64,000 nt of DNA from Promethearchaeota archaeon (GCA_011365055.1 RDOG01000007.1:120190-184189), one strand, 5' to 3'; shown: positions 1-9,906, numbered from the stretch's first letter. Notes: generated by a model from the letters alone, not told the origin. Translations and numbers: made by a program.

Positions 1-2
1 TA

Positions 3-971
3 ACTCATGGATTGCAATCATCATCGGCAGATGATTATATTTCCATTAACGTGTGTCCTATTATCAGAAGTTTTTATGGTACTGCCCAACAAGGAAAATA
101 TAACTTTTTAGATGGTTTAGTGAGCGTGCATTCCTGCGTGCCTTATCGGCGCTTACATGATTTATGGGTTATAAATGATAAAATACGTCCAAAATTTGCT
201 CACATTATGAATGTACCACACAAAAAAGGGAAAAAACACATTTCAGATTATTTTGTCTACGAAATAAATAAATTGAAGAAAAAAATTGAGGAATTTACAA
301 ATGATACAATAAGTAATGGGCAAATATCGGAATCAATTAAGGTATATAATAAGAATAGGCGATTACTTAAACTAGTTGACGAATTAAAAAAGAAAACAAA
401 TCCTCCAATATCAGGTGCGGAAATGCTACAAGTTACCGGCTCAAGCATGGTAATGGATAAGGAGAAAAACAATTTGATATTGAAGCAATTATTAGAAAAT
501 ATTAATGATAATCCTTCATCTTTGAAGGGAAAACGTATATTAATATCTGGAAGCACGTTAGATAAACCAGACTTTATACATCTAATTGAATCATCTGGGG
601 GATTAGTTGTAGCTGACGATTTATGCATAGGTACGCGTTATTTTTGGGATTTAGTAGATGAGAATTCTAAAGATCCAGTAGAAGCAATTGCTAAAAGGTA
701 TCTTGAAATGATACCTTGTTCAAGGATGTTTGAATTTCATGAAGAACGACTTGACCATGTTGTAAATTTGATAAAAGATTATAACGTGGAAGGAGTAATA
801 TATGTGGTCATTAAGTATTGTGATGATTTTATGATAGATTATCCATTATTTAAAACAAAAATGGATGAAATGGGCATTCCAATTTTATATATTGAACGAG
901 AGTATATTTTAGATAATGTTGCTTCGCTTAAAACCAGAATAGAAGCATTTTTAGAACTTATTGGAAGGTGA
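3..971 (+). CDS. 2-hydroxyacyl-CoA dehydratase family subunit (HgdB/BcrB-like), 5' truncated by window edge
   Basis: The product belongs to the 2-hydroxyacyl-CoA dehydratase / benzoyl-CoA reductase subunit family (HGD-D). These proteins bind a [4Fe-4S] cluster and perform reductive dehydration or ring reduction of acyl-CoA esters. Seen here are the family blocks NVCPIIRS, a Cys in VHSCVPYRRLHD, DDLCIGTRYFW, and IKYCDD near the C-terminus, followed by the typical final helix KTRIEAFLELI. The frame is open to the left edge, and roughly 60 N-terminal residues expected for the family are missing, so the TTG at 12 is not the true start. It is cotranscribed with the paralogous subunit that begins a few bases after its stop. 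The ATP-dependent activator (HgdC/BcrA/D-like) is not in the window and may lie upstream. The substrate cannot be told; 2-hydroxyglutaryl-, phenyllactyl- or aromatic acyl-CoA are all possible. Confidence 0.85.
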   Translation, partial: THGLQSSSADDYISINVCPIIRSFYGTAQQGKYNFLDGLVSVHSCVPYRRLHDLWVINDKIRPKFAHIMNVPHKKGKKHISDYFVYEINKLKKKIEEFTNDTISNGQISESIKVYNKNRRLLKLVDELKKKTNPPISGAEMLQVTGSSMVMDKEKNNLILKQLLENINDNPSSLKGKRILISGSTLDKPDFIHLIESSGGLVVADDLCIGTRYFWDLVDENSKDPVEAIAKRYLEMIPCSRMFEFHEERLDHVVNLIKDYNVEGVIYVVIKYCDDFMIDYPLFKTKMDEMGIPILYIEREYILDNVASLKTRIEAFLELIGR

Positions 972-976
972 AAAAT

Positions 977-2209
977 ATGGAATTATTAACGAGAAAAAAT
1001 CCACTAAAATGTCAAAAACTTGCATTAGAATTAAGCTTTAAATATTTAAGTGATATGAAAACTGCTAAACGAAGAAATCAACATCTTTCATGGTCTTCAG
1101 TTAGCATGCCCGTTGAAATATTTAATGCAATGGGAATTACCGTGTTCATAAATGAAGTTTATGCGTACCTTTCTGCCGCTAGTCATACATCCACAGAAGA
1201 TCTTCAATACCTTGAAGAATTGCATCTTTCTCGAGACCTTTGTACAGTTGGTACCTGTGGTATGGGGGCAAGGTTACGAAAAGGATCCTTGATGCCTAAA
1301 TATGCAGATTCAATTTTATTTGGAACATTTCCCTGTCCAACAGCCCCTCAAAATGCTCATTACTTTCATCATTTAAAACTCAAGAAAGGTCAAGCACCAC
1401 CGATTTATATTGTTGATACACCTTTCGAACCAATGGATGATCCCGATTTTCAGCTTAATTATTATTGTGAAGAACTAGAAGGTGCAATTTCCTTCTTAGA
1501 AAAGGTAAGTGGGGTTGAAATGGATGATAAAAAATTCTTTGATACAGTTTTAAAATCTTATGAAATGACAGAAAATTTGAAGAAAGTGTTCCTATTACGT
1601 AAAAATATTCCCATTCCAATAAGTGCATTTGAAATATTTCAAGTAAGCGTTCCTTTTCTCGTATTTGCAGGGACTGATGAAGCATTAAACTTGTCCAAAA
1701 TACTTTTAACCGAAGTACAAGAGAGAGTTAAAAATAATTTTTCAGTTCATCCACTAGATTTAGACGTAAAAAGGATTGGATGGTTGGGTACGACTGTCGT
1801 TAATCCCTACGATCTTTCAGTTTTCAAATTCATGGAAGAGCGAGGAGCTTTCATTGTATTCGAGGAAATCTTATTCTTATTATTTGGTTTAACAAAACCC
1901 AAAAATAGAGACGATGCCATGAAAGCTCTGGCTAAAAGAATGTTATTTATTTCTTATAATCTTACAATAGAAGAGCGAAATGATATAATAAAAAAATGGG
2001 CAAAAACTTACTGTATAGATGGAGCCATACACCACGTTCATCAAGGATGTCGATTAGAGGCAACATGCGATAGACAGATAACTGATGCATTAAAAGAAAT
2101 TAATATTCCCGTTTTATCCATTAATAGTGATTGTATCGATGAATCTACTTACTCTCCGAGTCAGATGAAAACTAGAATTGAAGCATTTATTGAATTACTA
2201 AAAAAATGA
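977..2209 (+). CDS. 2-hydroxyacyl-CoA dehydratase family subunit (second, paralogous)
   Basis: This is the second HGD-D family subunit of about 410 residues, partner of the gene upstream. Cysteines that could ligate an Fe-S cluster are seen in VGTCGMGARL, TFPCPTAPQN, NYYCEELEGA and the C-terminal HHVHQGCRLEAT block, followed by the usual final segment MKTRIEAFIELL. I chose the ATG at 977 over the GTG at 968. The sequence GGAAGGTGA at 963-971 is a good archaeal Shine-Dalgarno site five bases before this ATG, and it overlaps the upstream stop codon, implying translational coupling. The two subunits would form the heterodimeric dehydratase or reductase core. The specific acyl-CoA substrate is not determinable. 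An oligo-T run right after the stop suggests the operon ends here. Confidence 0.85.
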   Translation: MELLTRKNPLKCQKLALELSFKYLSDMKTAKRRNQHLSWSSVSMPVEIFNAMGITVFINEVYAYLSAASHTSTEDLQYLEELHLSRDLCTVGTCGMGARLRKGSLMPKYADSILFGTFPCPTAPQNAHYFHHLKLKKGQAPPIYIVDTPFEPMDDPDFQLNYYCEELEGAISFLEKVSGVEMDDKKFFDTVLKSYEMTENLKKVFLLRKNIPIPISAFEIFQVSVPFLVFAGTDEALNLSKILLTEVQERVKNNFSVHPLDLDVKRIGWLGTTVVNPYDLSVFKFMEERGAFIVFEEILFLLFGLTKPKNRDDAMKALAKRMLFISYNLTIEERNDIIKKWAKTYCIDGAIHHVHQGCRLEATCDRQITDALKEINIPVLSINSDCIDESTYSPSQMKTRIEAFIELLKK

Positions 2210-2217
2210 TTTTTTTT
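2210..2217 (+). terminator. oligo-T terminator after the dehydratase operon
   Basis: A run of eight T begins directly after the stop codon of the second dehydratase subunit. Oligo-T tracts terminate archaeal RNA polymerase without a hairpin. Confidence 0.45.
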
Positions 2218-2327
2218 AATTTGAATGAAGATATTCTTTTGAATATCACCTTGCGGAATGATGAGCTAATTAGATTTAAAATGTCTTAAAATAATTGGGA
2301 TTTAAGACTATTAAGTGGGATTATTAA

Positions 2328-5300
2328 ATGAACGTAACCAAACATTCTCAAAAAATTTTTATTATATTTTTTTTGCATTTATTGATTTTTAGTTCCTTTT
2401 TGCTATTATTTTCAAATATCTATAACTTAAATACCGACTTGAGAGAAGATTTAAAACTGAATGAACCAGATTATGAATCCAAATTTTCAACAAAACGTAC
2501 TGGGATCATTTCTGATGGTAATGAACCCAATATTAATGGAACTATCATCACATCAGAATGGGAAAATGCAAAACTCTTCAACAAGACGGATACATATAAG
2601 ATGATGGAAATTTTTATTCAAAGAAATTCAACTCATCTATTTATTGGTGTAATTGCATATACTACAGATGATCTTTGTTTAATGACATTTGATTTTGATG
2701 AAGGAGATGATGGGTGGCACGGAAGTGGGTCTCAAGACCATGAATTTAAAGCGGGTCAAGATGATTTTAAAGCCTTTTGGACAGATGAAACGCTTGCGGA
2801 TGGAAATTATGATGATTCAGGCTCATTTAATTATTCCTTTACTGATGTTGATTTTGAAGGAAAATGTACAGATTACGGTAATTATTATAATATTGAATTA
2901 TATTTTCCTTTAGTAGGAGTGGATGGAAAATCTGTAGATTGTAGTGATTTAAATGTATCAACTTCTGACATTATTGGATTTAATTTATGTTTTATTTACG
3001 ATACTGATAGTAAAAATTCTCATATGGCGGGACAATATGGAGATTATTTTACTTATATAGATTTAGAAACAATGGAAATGGGAATAGATACTTTTTTAAT
3101 TGGAATAACACCGGATGGAACAGAACCAAACATAAATGGAACAATTTTTGATTCAGAATGGGAAAATGCATTAAATTTTACTTATTTAGATAAAAAAGGG
3201 ACAGCTAAAATTTATTTTTTAAGAAATAGTACTCATATAATGATAGCTGCTTCATATCTTGATACTGTATATGATATAGATGATGAATTTATAATTTTTA
3301 TTGATGAAGGAAATGATGGAAATTATGGAAGTGGGACAAGAGACGAAAATTGGATTAATAACCAAGATGATGTTAAAAAATTATCGCCTATTGATATAAG
3401 TGACGGTCATGCGTTATCTAGCGGATACACTTTGAGTAGTAATGATGTTGATTTTATAGGATTCATGAATTATGTTACTGATCATTGGGAAGTAGAATTA
3501 TCCATGCCTTTAGAAGGAGAGGAAGGAAAGGCAAATGATTATTCTGATCTAACTGCTTCAATTTTTGATGAAATTGGAATATGTATTTCCATAGAAAATG
3601 ATAGTGCTTATGATACTTGTTTACCGTCTCATAACTATGATTACTCGAATCCACAATTCTTCTTAAAGTTAAAATTAGGCCATATTAATGGTTCTCAATC
3701 TGTTTCAACGAGAAATCAAAGTGCTGAAAATGGAAAAGTGTGGTTAAATGGTACTGCGTATACTGATTTAGGTAATCTATCAGAAATTTCTATTTATTCT
3801 CCAAGTCCTGATAATACTAACGCTACAGGTGTTACTTGGAGTACAAATCAAGGAACCAATGAAAGTTGGGCTTTTTACAATACTTCTTACATCCCTTCGG
3901 GAAGGTATTTCACGAAAATCAATATTTCAAATGATCAAGGGCCTTCATATTCATCTTATATTAATTTAACAGCAGAATATTTTCTTGATTTCACACCACC
4001 CACAGCTAACCAAGATCCTTCTAACAATGCTTCTAACATTCAAAATGGAGGAATTGACGTTCGTTATTGGATTAGGGGATCTGCAGATGATGCTCTAAGT
4101 GGGTTAAATAATATATCTGTTTATGATCCAGCATCAGATACAACAAATGCAACAGGAGTCACTTGGAGCTCTAACCAAGGTACATTATCTTCATGGGAAT
4201 TTTATAATACAAGTGAAGTTTCAGAGGGAATATTTTGGATAAAAGTGAAAGTTGAGGATAATTTTGGGAATTATGTAAACTTAACAACAAATGTTTCATT
4301 CATGTATAATGATCCCCCCTCTTTAACGGATCAAACAGTCACTCCTACTTTAGGAAATGTTTCAACGATATACAATTTCACCGTTAATTATTCAGATCCT
4401 AATAATGATCCTCCTAGTTTTGTCTATTTAAATTCAAATCAGACAGGTAATTTGACAATGAGCAAAATAATTTCTTCAGATGACAATTATATAGATGGTG
4501 TTATATACACTATTTCAACCATACTCGAAAGTGAAGGACACGAGTTTGACTTTTACACAAGTGACGGAATTATCGAAGTAAATTCTACACCCATGACAGA
4601 TATTTATAATGATAATCTAATAAAATCTTCAGGTTTAGTAGTAACTCCAACTATTGATGGAAATTATAATACGGCATCAGAATGGAGCGATGCTACATTA
4701 ATTTATAATCCTATAGAAACACTACTTCACTATATTTATGTTAAAAATGATCAGGATTATTTATATTGTCTAATTGATTTTGTAGGCGATGATGAATATC
4801 ATTTTTCATATGATCATGTTCGTTATTACTTCGATATTTTAAATGATAACACGCTTACTAGCAATAGTGAAGCCATGGTATACCATGATGTTTCAAATAC
4901 CAATATGTTAAAATGGTATTGGACTGGATCAACTTGGATAAATAATGACTCTGCATCAGATGTTGGAATTGAATGTCAAGCGTCTTTCAGTTCTTCAGTC
5001 AATTCTGGATCTAGTCACGGAGTTTATGAATGTAAAATACCATTAAGTTATCTGAAAGTTAATCCTGGGGATACAATTGGGTTTGCAGTCAATACTCGAA
5101 GTCTTTATCCTGGGATTTATGAAGGATATTTTCCATATCAGTTTAATGTTAACAATCCAATAACTTATTCCGATTTATTATTAAACATTCCAATCCAATA
5201 TCCCGAAATTATTCTAATAGAACCATTTAATATAACCTATCCAAGTAATTCTATTCCCGTTATCTGTGAAAATTCTTCAATTGTTGAACAGGTATGGATT

Positions 5301-6788
5301 CGAAATAAAACAAGTGGCGTATGGTCAAATAATGTAAGTTTAAGTTATAATACGACCCATTGGGTAAATAATTCAAATTTATTTTGGCCAGATCAAGCAT
5401 ATCAATTTCAAATCTTTGCAAATAATTCTTTAGGACTAGAAAGAATGATTGAAAGATATTTCAAGGTTGATACATTAAAGCCCTTAATTTCAATTTCTAC
5501 ACCATTAAATGATTCGATGATTACTAATTCTCAGATTTGGATAAATGGAACCATTAATTCTACAGGTTCATTAATCTCAAGCTTCAACATTAATAATACT
5601 GGTAATTTCAGCATTTGTATCGATCCCACAGGATTAGACCAAGGAAATTTTGCAATCTGGAATAGCACACCACTCGAAGATAAAATTTATTCGTTAATAA
5701 TTATCACCACGGACTTAGCAGGACACGTAAATTCCATTTTAATTTATTTTCAAGTGAGTAATATTGGATTATTAAATCCAACAATTCAATTATCCGTCCC
5801 TAGATATAATTTTGATGCTATTGGAGGTGAGAATCTAATTTTAGAAGGTTCCACACTTGGAGTTAGTAGTATTATTGATTGTATTTGGGTAAATAATACT
5901 CCCTCATTCAACTGGTCTCTTTTAGTTGATCCTTCTGGAACTAGTGGTGGAACTTTCATTTTTGTTAACGCATCTCCAATCATTGATGGAATTTATGCAA
6001 TAAATATCACTGTAAATAATACGAATGGTAATCATACCTCCTTAATTTTATCATTTTATGTTGATAATTTGCCTCCAATAACTCCCCCTAATTTTTCTTA
6101 TGTTCTATCAGGAAATAACGTCACGTTAAGTTGGGATAACGTTGGCGATTTAACAAACGTTACCTATATTATATATAGAAATGATGTAAATATTGTCAAC
6201 GTGACAGGTTTAACCTATACTGATGTAGGATTATCACCTGGTACGTATAATTATACCGTGATTGTAATAGATAACGCTGGAAATATCTGTAAAAATGCAA
6301 CTGGTAAAATTGTTGTTATTAGTGGAAGCGGTGGAGATAATCCATGGGATAATTTATGGTTTTTCATAATCATAATACTGATTATTTGCCTTGGCGCAGT
6401 AGCAATCGCATCTATTGGTATCACTTTTCGTAGACGAAATAGTAGACGTTCAGGAGAATTGCAAAAAGGATTATACAAAGGAAAATATAAAGGAAAAGAA
6501 ACTTGGATAGGGAAGGTGATAGGATTTTCACCAGAACTAAATAGTAAATTATCAGATTTGAATAAAAAACCTCAAAAAGTTGAGGAAATTAAAGATGCTA
6601 TTCTAATTGAATTTCTAAAAAAACCTTTCACCTTGCTTTCGCCAATATTAATTAAAAAATTAGACCAATTAACTCTGACTGAAAATGAAAAAATCGAAAT
6701 CCTTGAGACTTTATTAATAGTGCCTCCTGAACAACGTGAACAATTTATTGACGAGCTTATTGAAGATGAGAACGAGGAGAATCACTAA
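2328..6788 (+). CDS. giant surface protein A: CBM9/DOMON-like and Ig/FN3 ectodomain, C-terminal membrane anchor, cytosolic tail
   Basis: This 1486-residue predicted type I membrane protein has a hydrophobic signal segment at about residues 9-31. The ectodomain contains two close copies of a CBM9-like module. They start near residues 62 and 263 with the block EPNINGTI, then SEWENA. A more diverged third copy lies near 771 (TPTIDGNYNTASEWSDA). Between them are two Ig-like repeats sharing the block NATGVTWS.NQGT, and an FN3-like domain near 1240-1325. Asn-X-Ser/Thr sequons are very frequent, as expected for archaeal N-glycosylated surface proteins. One membrane helix lies at about 1342-1367, followed by Arg/Lys stop-transfer residues and a 115-residue cytosolic tail. 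The tail contains the motif ENEKIEILETLLIVPPEQRE, also found in the other two giant proteins here. The next gene starts immediately after the stop. The ligand is unknown, with carbohydrate a possibility. Confidence 0.8.
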   Translation: MNVTKHSQKIFIIFFLHLLIFSSFLLLFSNIYNLNTDLREDLKLNEPDYESKFSTKRTGIISDGNEPNINGTIITSEWENAKLFNKTDTYKMMEIFIQRNSTHLFIGVIAYTTDDLCLMTFDFDEGDDGWHGSGSQDHEFKAGQDDFKAFWTDETLADGNYDDSGSFNYSFTDVDFEGKCTDYGNYYNIELYFPLVGVDGKSVDCSDLNVSTSDIIGFNLCFIYDTDSKNSHMAGQYGDYFTYIDLETMEMGIDTFLIGITPDGTEPNINGTIFDSEWENALNFTYLDKKGTAKIYFLRNSTHIMIAASYLDTVYDIDDEFIIFIDEGNDGNYGSGTRDENWINNQDDVKKLSPIDISDGHALSSGYTLSSNDVDFIGFMNYVTDHWEVELSMPLEGEEGKANDYSDLTASIFDEIGICISIENDSAYDTCLPSHNYDYSNPQFFLKLKLGHINGSQSVSTRNQSAENGKVWLNGTAYTDLGNLSEISIYSPSPDNTNATGVTWSTNQGTNESWAFYNTSYIPSGRYFTKINISNDQGPSYSSYINLTAEYFLDFTPPTANQDPSNNASNIQNGGIDVRYWIRGSADDALSGLNNISVYDPASDTTNATGVTWSSNQGTLSSWEFYNTSEVSEGIFWIKVKVEDNFGNYVNLTTNVSFMYNDPPSLTDQTVTPTLGNVSTIYNFTVNYSDPNNDPPSFVYLNSNQTGNLTMSKIISSDDNYIDGVIYTISTILESEGHEFDFYTSDGIIEVNSTPMTDIYNDNLIKSSGLVVTPTIDGNYNTASEWSDATLIYNPIETLLHYIYVKNDQDYLYCLIDFVGDDEYHFSYDHVRYYFDILNDNTLTSNSEAMVYHDVSNTNMLKWYWTGSTWINNDSASDVGIECQASFSSSVNSGSSHGVYECKIPLSYLKVNPGDTIGFAVNTRSLYPGIYEGYFPYQFNVNNPITYSDLLLNIPIQYPEIILIEPFNITYPSNSIPVICENSSIVEQVWIRNKTSGVWSNNVSLSYNTTHWVNNSNLFWPDQAYQFQIFANNSLGLERMIERYFKVDTLKPLISISTPLNDSMITNSQIWINGTINSTGSLISSFNINNTGNFSICIDPTGLDQGNFAIWNSTPLEDKIYSLIIITTDLAGHVNSILIYFQVSNIGLLNPTIQLSVPRYNFDAIGGENLILEGSTLGVSSIIDCIWVNNTPSFNWSLLVDPSGTSGGTFIFVNASPIIDGIYAINITVNNTNGNHTSLILSFYVDNLPPITPPNFSYVLSGNNVTLSWDNVGDLTNVTYIIYRNDVNIVNVTGLTYTDVGLSPGTYNYTVIVIDNAGNICKNATGKIVVISGSGGDNPWDNLWFFIIIILIICLGAVAIASIGITFRRRNSRRSGELQKGLYKGKYKGKETWIGKVIGFSPELNSKLSDLNKKPQKVEEIKDAILIEFLKKPFTLLSPILIKKLDQLTLTENEKIEILETLLIVPPEQREQFIDELIEDENEENH

Positions 6789-7484
6789 ATGTCGATAGCT
6801 AAACATGAAGAAATTAATCAACTGACAAATTTAGAGGAAGAGGTTTTTAATTTAATAAAAAAATGGTTAAAAAAACAAACTGTATTCCAATTGGAAAGCT
6901 CTCTCATCAATTATTGCTCAAAAAATTGTAATGTAGAAGAAATTGAAATCCTTCAAGTTATCTATTCCTTAATTCAAAGGAAAATCATTGTTCCCGGAAC
7001 TTCACTTACTCAAGATCAAATTTTAGAAAATGAAACACGTGCAAAAATGTATGAATTGATTAAGAACAAACCAGGAATACATGTTCGAGAATTATCCAAT
7101 GAACTAAAAAAAAGCAGTAGTGTTATTAGAACTCATTTAATGGTCTTAAAGAATTTCAATTATATTAGGAGTAAAAAATATAACAATCCAAAATTAGACC
7201 TTCAATTCTTGAAAGATTTTCCTGAAATATATGATGATTACTTCGTTATTTGGAAGAATGAGAATGATAGGGAAATTCTTACTTCGCTTATTAATAATGA
7301 ACTAAATTTGACTGAACTTAGCCAAAAATTGAATGTACACCATAGTACCATCCAATATCATCTTAAAAAATTAAAACAACTTGATCTCATTATCTCAATT
7401 CAAGCAGAAAAATCTTTAAAATATACGTTTAATCGAAATAAAGTAGAATCTTTAATTAAATTCTTAGATTTATTAAAAAATTAA
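6789..7484 (+). CDS. tandem winged-helix protein, partner of surface protein A
   Basis: This 231-residue protein has at least three winged-helix-like segments: about 15-75, 80-150 (RAKMYELIKNKPGIHVREL then VIRTHLMVLKNFNYIRSKK) and 165-230 (LTELSQKLNVHHSTIQYHLKKL). The ATG abuts the TAA of the surface-protein gene with zero intergenic bases, and GAGGAGAAT just upstream serves as ribosome binding site, so the two are translationally coupled. The same order of segments is found at the N-terminus of the gene at 57397-59664, which follows another giant surface protein. No membrane segment is visible. It is presumably cytosolic and could be a DNA-binding regulator or a protein-binding adaptor that reads the cytosolic tail of its neighbour. 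The DNA target is unknown. Confidence 0.8.
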   Translation: MSIAKHEEINQLTNLEEEVFNLIKKWLKKQTVFQLESSLINYCSKNCNVEEIEILQVIYSLIQRKIIVPGTSLTQDQILENETRAKMYELIKNKPGIHVRELSNELKKSSSVIRTHLMVLKNFNYIRSKKYNNPKLDLQFLKDFPEIYDDYFVIWKNENDREILTSLINNELNLTELSQKLNVHHSTIQYHLKKLKQLDLIISIQAEKSLKYTFNRNKVESLIKFLDLLKN

Positions 7485-7547
7485 TTTTTAAGAAATCATT
7501 TAATTGTAATGATTTTATAATAACGACAGCATTTTCAGGAGAATATA

Positions 7548-8045
7548 TTAAAATAACGCCATTTCTAATCGTTCAGCAATCTTTTTGGACCATGGACCTA
7601 ATACTTTTCTCGGTATTGGTCTCTTAAGTACTTTTTCATATGTAAATTTTAAGTCCTCGAATTCTCGTGTAAATTTAAAAATGTCAATGCGATTTGTTTT
7701 GCGCCATAAATTAATTTCTTTTTGGTTTTTAACAAGGAAGGTTCTCCCAAATTCATCTAAAAAATCTTGTAATACTTTTAAAGCGTTTTGAAAATTTTTA
7801 TTCTTATAAGCAAGTTCTGCCTCTGCAATGAAAGTTAAGCCCTGATAATCATGGTAAATAAAAATCTTGTTAGAAAATTGAATATGCTTAATATCGTCAT
7901 TAACAACGAATTCTCCAAACCTTTTTAGGGTTGACAGAAGTGCTTGCATCTCAATTTGACTCGTTTCATAATGTCGCTCAGCTGAAAAGCAGTAAATTGA
8001 AGATAAAGCATCCATTACAAACACGTTGTTAATGAAACAATTCAT
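7548..8045 (-). CDS. hypothetical protein, TPR-like helical
   Basis: This 165-residue protein is of no family I recognise. It is mostly helical by composition, and the stretch from about residue 68 to 95 (LTFIAEAELAYKNKNFQNAL) resembles one TPR helical hairpin. There is no signal peptide or membrane helix. It starts with ATG, stands alone on the minus strand, and converges with the winged-helix gene across about 60 bases. The only suggestion is a small helical cytosolic protein, perhaps protein-binding. Confidence 0.55.
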   Translation of the reverse strand: MNCFINNVFVMDALSSIYCFSAERHYETSQIEMQALLSTLKRFGEFVVNDDIKHIQFSNKIFIYHDYQGLTFIAEAELAYKNKNFQNALKVLQDFLDEFGRTFLVKNQKEINLWRKTNRIDIFKFTREFEDLKFTYEKVLKRPIPRKVLGPWSKKIAERLEMALF

Positions 8046-8165
8046 TGAATTTCCCTAAGTCCGTTTTAGGAGAATAATGTCGGATTATTTTTAAACTTAA
8101 CGTTAGTAACTTTAGACTTATTTTAATATGAACCAATTTACTTGGATTCACCAAATTGATAAATT

Positions 8166-8504
8166 TTAAGGCCAACTGAATTTAATATTGATATCAAATT
8201 GTTTTGCCGATGCTCGATAATATTTCATGCGAATGCCATATCTATTAATCTCTATACGCGATTGAAATATTAAATTCTTATCAATTAATAAATCCAAGTG
8301 TCGTTTAATAGTACCAGGGTTGAGTTTGGTTAAGTTTTTAAGATCAATTATAGTCATTTCTTGTTTTATCAATAAATTCAATATCAATTGATTTTTTTCA
8401 TGAGCTAATATTTGGAGGAGCTCAGGATCTGAAAACTCTTTTTTATCCAAAATTTGCTTCTCCTCTTCTATCATACTTTTTCTTAGCTCATTTTTTTTTG
8501 ACAA
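8166..8504 (-). CDS. ArsR-like winged-helix transcription regulator
   Basis: This 112-residue protein has one winged-helix domain: helix LLQILAHEKNQLILNLLIKQ, recognition region LTKLNPGTIKRHLDLLIDKNLI, then a wing with basic and aromatic residues. That is the ArsR/MarR type common in archaea. The start is TTG with AGGATT as ribosome binding site five bases upstream. It lies 12 bases after the membrane-protein gene on the same strand, so the pair forms an operon. The regulator may control the membrane protein or its own operon. No effector-binding cysteines are visible. Confidence 0.7.
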   Translation of the reverse strand: MSKKNELRKSMIEEEKQILDKKEFSDPELLQILAHEKNQLILNLLIKQEMTIIDLKNLTKLNPGTIKRHLDLLIDKNLIFQSRIEINRYGIRMKYYRASAKQFDINIKFSWP

Positions 8505-8516
8505 GAGAATCCTGCC

Positions 8517-9404
8517 TTATAATTGCATCATGTTATAAATACGAGTAGCGATTAATGCTTTCATTGGATAGCTAATCATTACAATAATGGTTGCAGAAAT
8601 AAACCAAAGGAAATTTATTAACATTAAAATTCCTGAATGAAAAGAAAATAATTTAGATATTGACCAAATAAATGAAAGAATCACAGTCGGAATATTGAAA
8701 ATCACAAAAAAAAGCCACCATGTTCCATATAATCGTTTTTTATTATTCTTATAAATTCTCCAACTTTCCGAAAAACTTAGTTTAAATTTCTGCCATTTGG
8801 ATTTTCCATCTTTATTTTGTCCAAGTGCAGTTATGCTTGGCAGAGTATTAATAAAAATAATGAACCAAATCAGATATAACAATAATAAAATGAATCCTCC
8901 TATAATACCACCAAAAAAATCAGAAACTGGTGGTTGTGATATCTCTACACTTTGGGTACTTCCAGCTAATGGGAAGAATAGCCCAGAAGATGGCGTTAAC
9001 AAGGATAAAATAGAATATTGCCACCAATGACGTTTGTAATAGGTAAAAGAACCTTCAAACTCCGCGAACATATCTCCTGATGAAATAATATCGTATGCCA
9101 GCCCAAATTGACAGCTTAAAAATGCAAATGGTAAGAAGAAAATTGCTATTGCTATAATCGATAGTAATGAAATAAGAAATATACCAAAAAATGAATTCCA
9201 TGTTTCAGCCATCATTACTTGAGTCGTAAAGTTTGGATTTATAAAGAAAGAAATCATAACAATAATTCCAAGAACAAGAATTAAAAATACTGCAAATAAT
9301 TCATTTTTTATAAAAGGTTTCCAATTTTCTCGAAATATTTGCCAACTTATTTTAAAATCTTCTATAGAAGCAGAAAATGATGGATCTAATTTTGACTCTG
9401 TCAT
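8517..9404 (-). CDS. multi-pass membrane protein (DUF6159-like)
   Basis: This 295-residue integral membrane protein has about six hydrophobic helices, at roughly 35-55, 75-100, 125-145, 160-190, 225-250 and 258-285. Two amphipathic segments with Ser-Trp-(Arg/Gln)-Ile (ISWQIFRENW near residue 20 and ESWRIYKNNK near residue 215) precede membrane helices. They mark the two-fold pattern seen in DUF6159-type and glycerophosphodiesterase-membrane-domain-type proteins. I assign the family with caution and no catalytic residues are apparent. It is the first gene of a two-gene operon with a winged-helix regulator, so its expression may respond to membrane state. Confidence 0.65.
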   Translation of the reverse strand: MTESKLDPSFSASIEDFKISWQIFRENWKPFIKNELFAVFLILVLGIIVMISFFINPNFTTQVMMAETWNSFFGIFLISLLSIIAIAIFFLPFAFLSCQFGLAYDIISSGDMFAEFEGSFTYYKRHWWQYSILSLLTPSSGLFFPLAGSTQSVEISQPPVSDFFGGIIGGFILLLLYLIWFIIFINTLPSITALGQNKDGKSKWQKFKLSFSESWRIYKNNKKRLYGTWWLFFVIFNIPTVILSFIWSISKLFSFHSGILMLINFLWFISATIIVMISYPMKALIATRIYNMMQL

Positions 9405-9497
9405 TATTTAAAAATCCATTTCATGTTTTTAATGTATTTCGAAAAAAAAAAAGAAATTAGATATGATATTTTATTCTCTAAACGTTATCTTGAGTCG

Positions 9498-9740
9498 CTA
9501 AGCTTTCCTAACAAGATAATGATATGCAATCCATGAAAATATGGGTAAGAAGAAGAAAGATAACCCCCATAAAAATTTTGGAAGATCATCCATGCTAGTT
9601 TGTCCTAAATCTTTTAGCAAATAAATAGTGATAGCTATCAATGCAATAATGCAAACCGCTCCAACAATAATTCCGATGATATAAAGGTGAGGATAAGCCC
9701 AAAACAAAGCGTCTTGATTTAAAATTTTGTTTATTACCAT
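9498..9740 (-). CDS. small two-helix membrane protein, PLDc_N-like
   Basis: This 80-residue protein has two transmembrane helices (about 18-42 and 55-75). The second part, KFLWGLSFFFLPIFSWIAY followed by LVRK, matches the PLDc_N domain pattern: Leu-Trp, then Phe-Leu-Pro, then Tyr and a basic end. That domain normally sits at the N-terminus of cardiolipin synthases. Here it is a free-standing peptide, downstream of a single-HKD PLD-like gene on the same strand. A membrane-anchor role, possibly for a partner, is inference. An inverted repeat lies 60-80 bases upstream of its ATG. Confidence 0.6.
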   Translation of the reverse strand: MVINKILNQDALFWAYPHLYIIGIIVGAVCIIALIAITIYLLKDLGQTSMDDLPKFLWGLSFFFLPIFSWIAYHYLVRKA

Positions 9741-9800
9741 TTTAACATCAACTTTTATTTTCCAAACTTTTTTCTAATACTTTTTTTTATGATCAAAACC

Positions 9801-9821
9801 ATTTTGCATTTTTTGCAAAAT
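9801..9821. promoter_or_regulatory. perfect 8-bp inverted repeat (hairpin or operator)
   Basis: ATTTTGCA and TGCAAAAT are perfect inverted arms separated by five T. The element lies in the 166-bp gap between the PLD-like gene and the PLDc_N-like gene, both on the minus strand. A weaker TTTGC/GCAAA pair follows about 40 bp away. It could be an operator for the small membrane protein or an RNA hairpin ending the PLD-like transcript. Confidence 0.4.
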
Positions 9822-9906
9822 ATTTCTAAAATAATTAAATACATGGTACTTTTAAATGTTTGCGAATTGTGCAAAATAAAAGAAATAAATGTAATTAATA
9901 AATTTA

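Noticed and set aside
257..628. Open frame on the minus strand within the first dehydratase gene
   Set aside because: It is antisense to a clearly conserved coding region and its translation is low-complexity Phe/Ser/Asn; a shadow frame.
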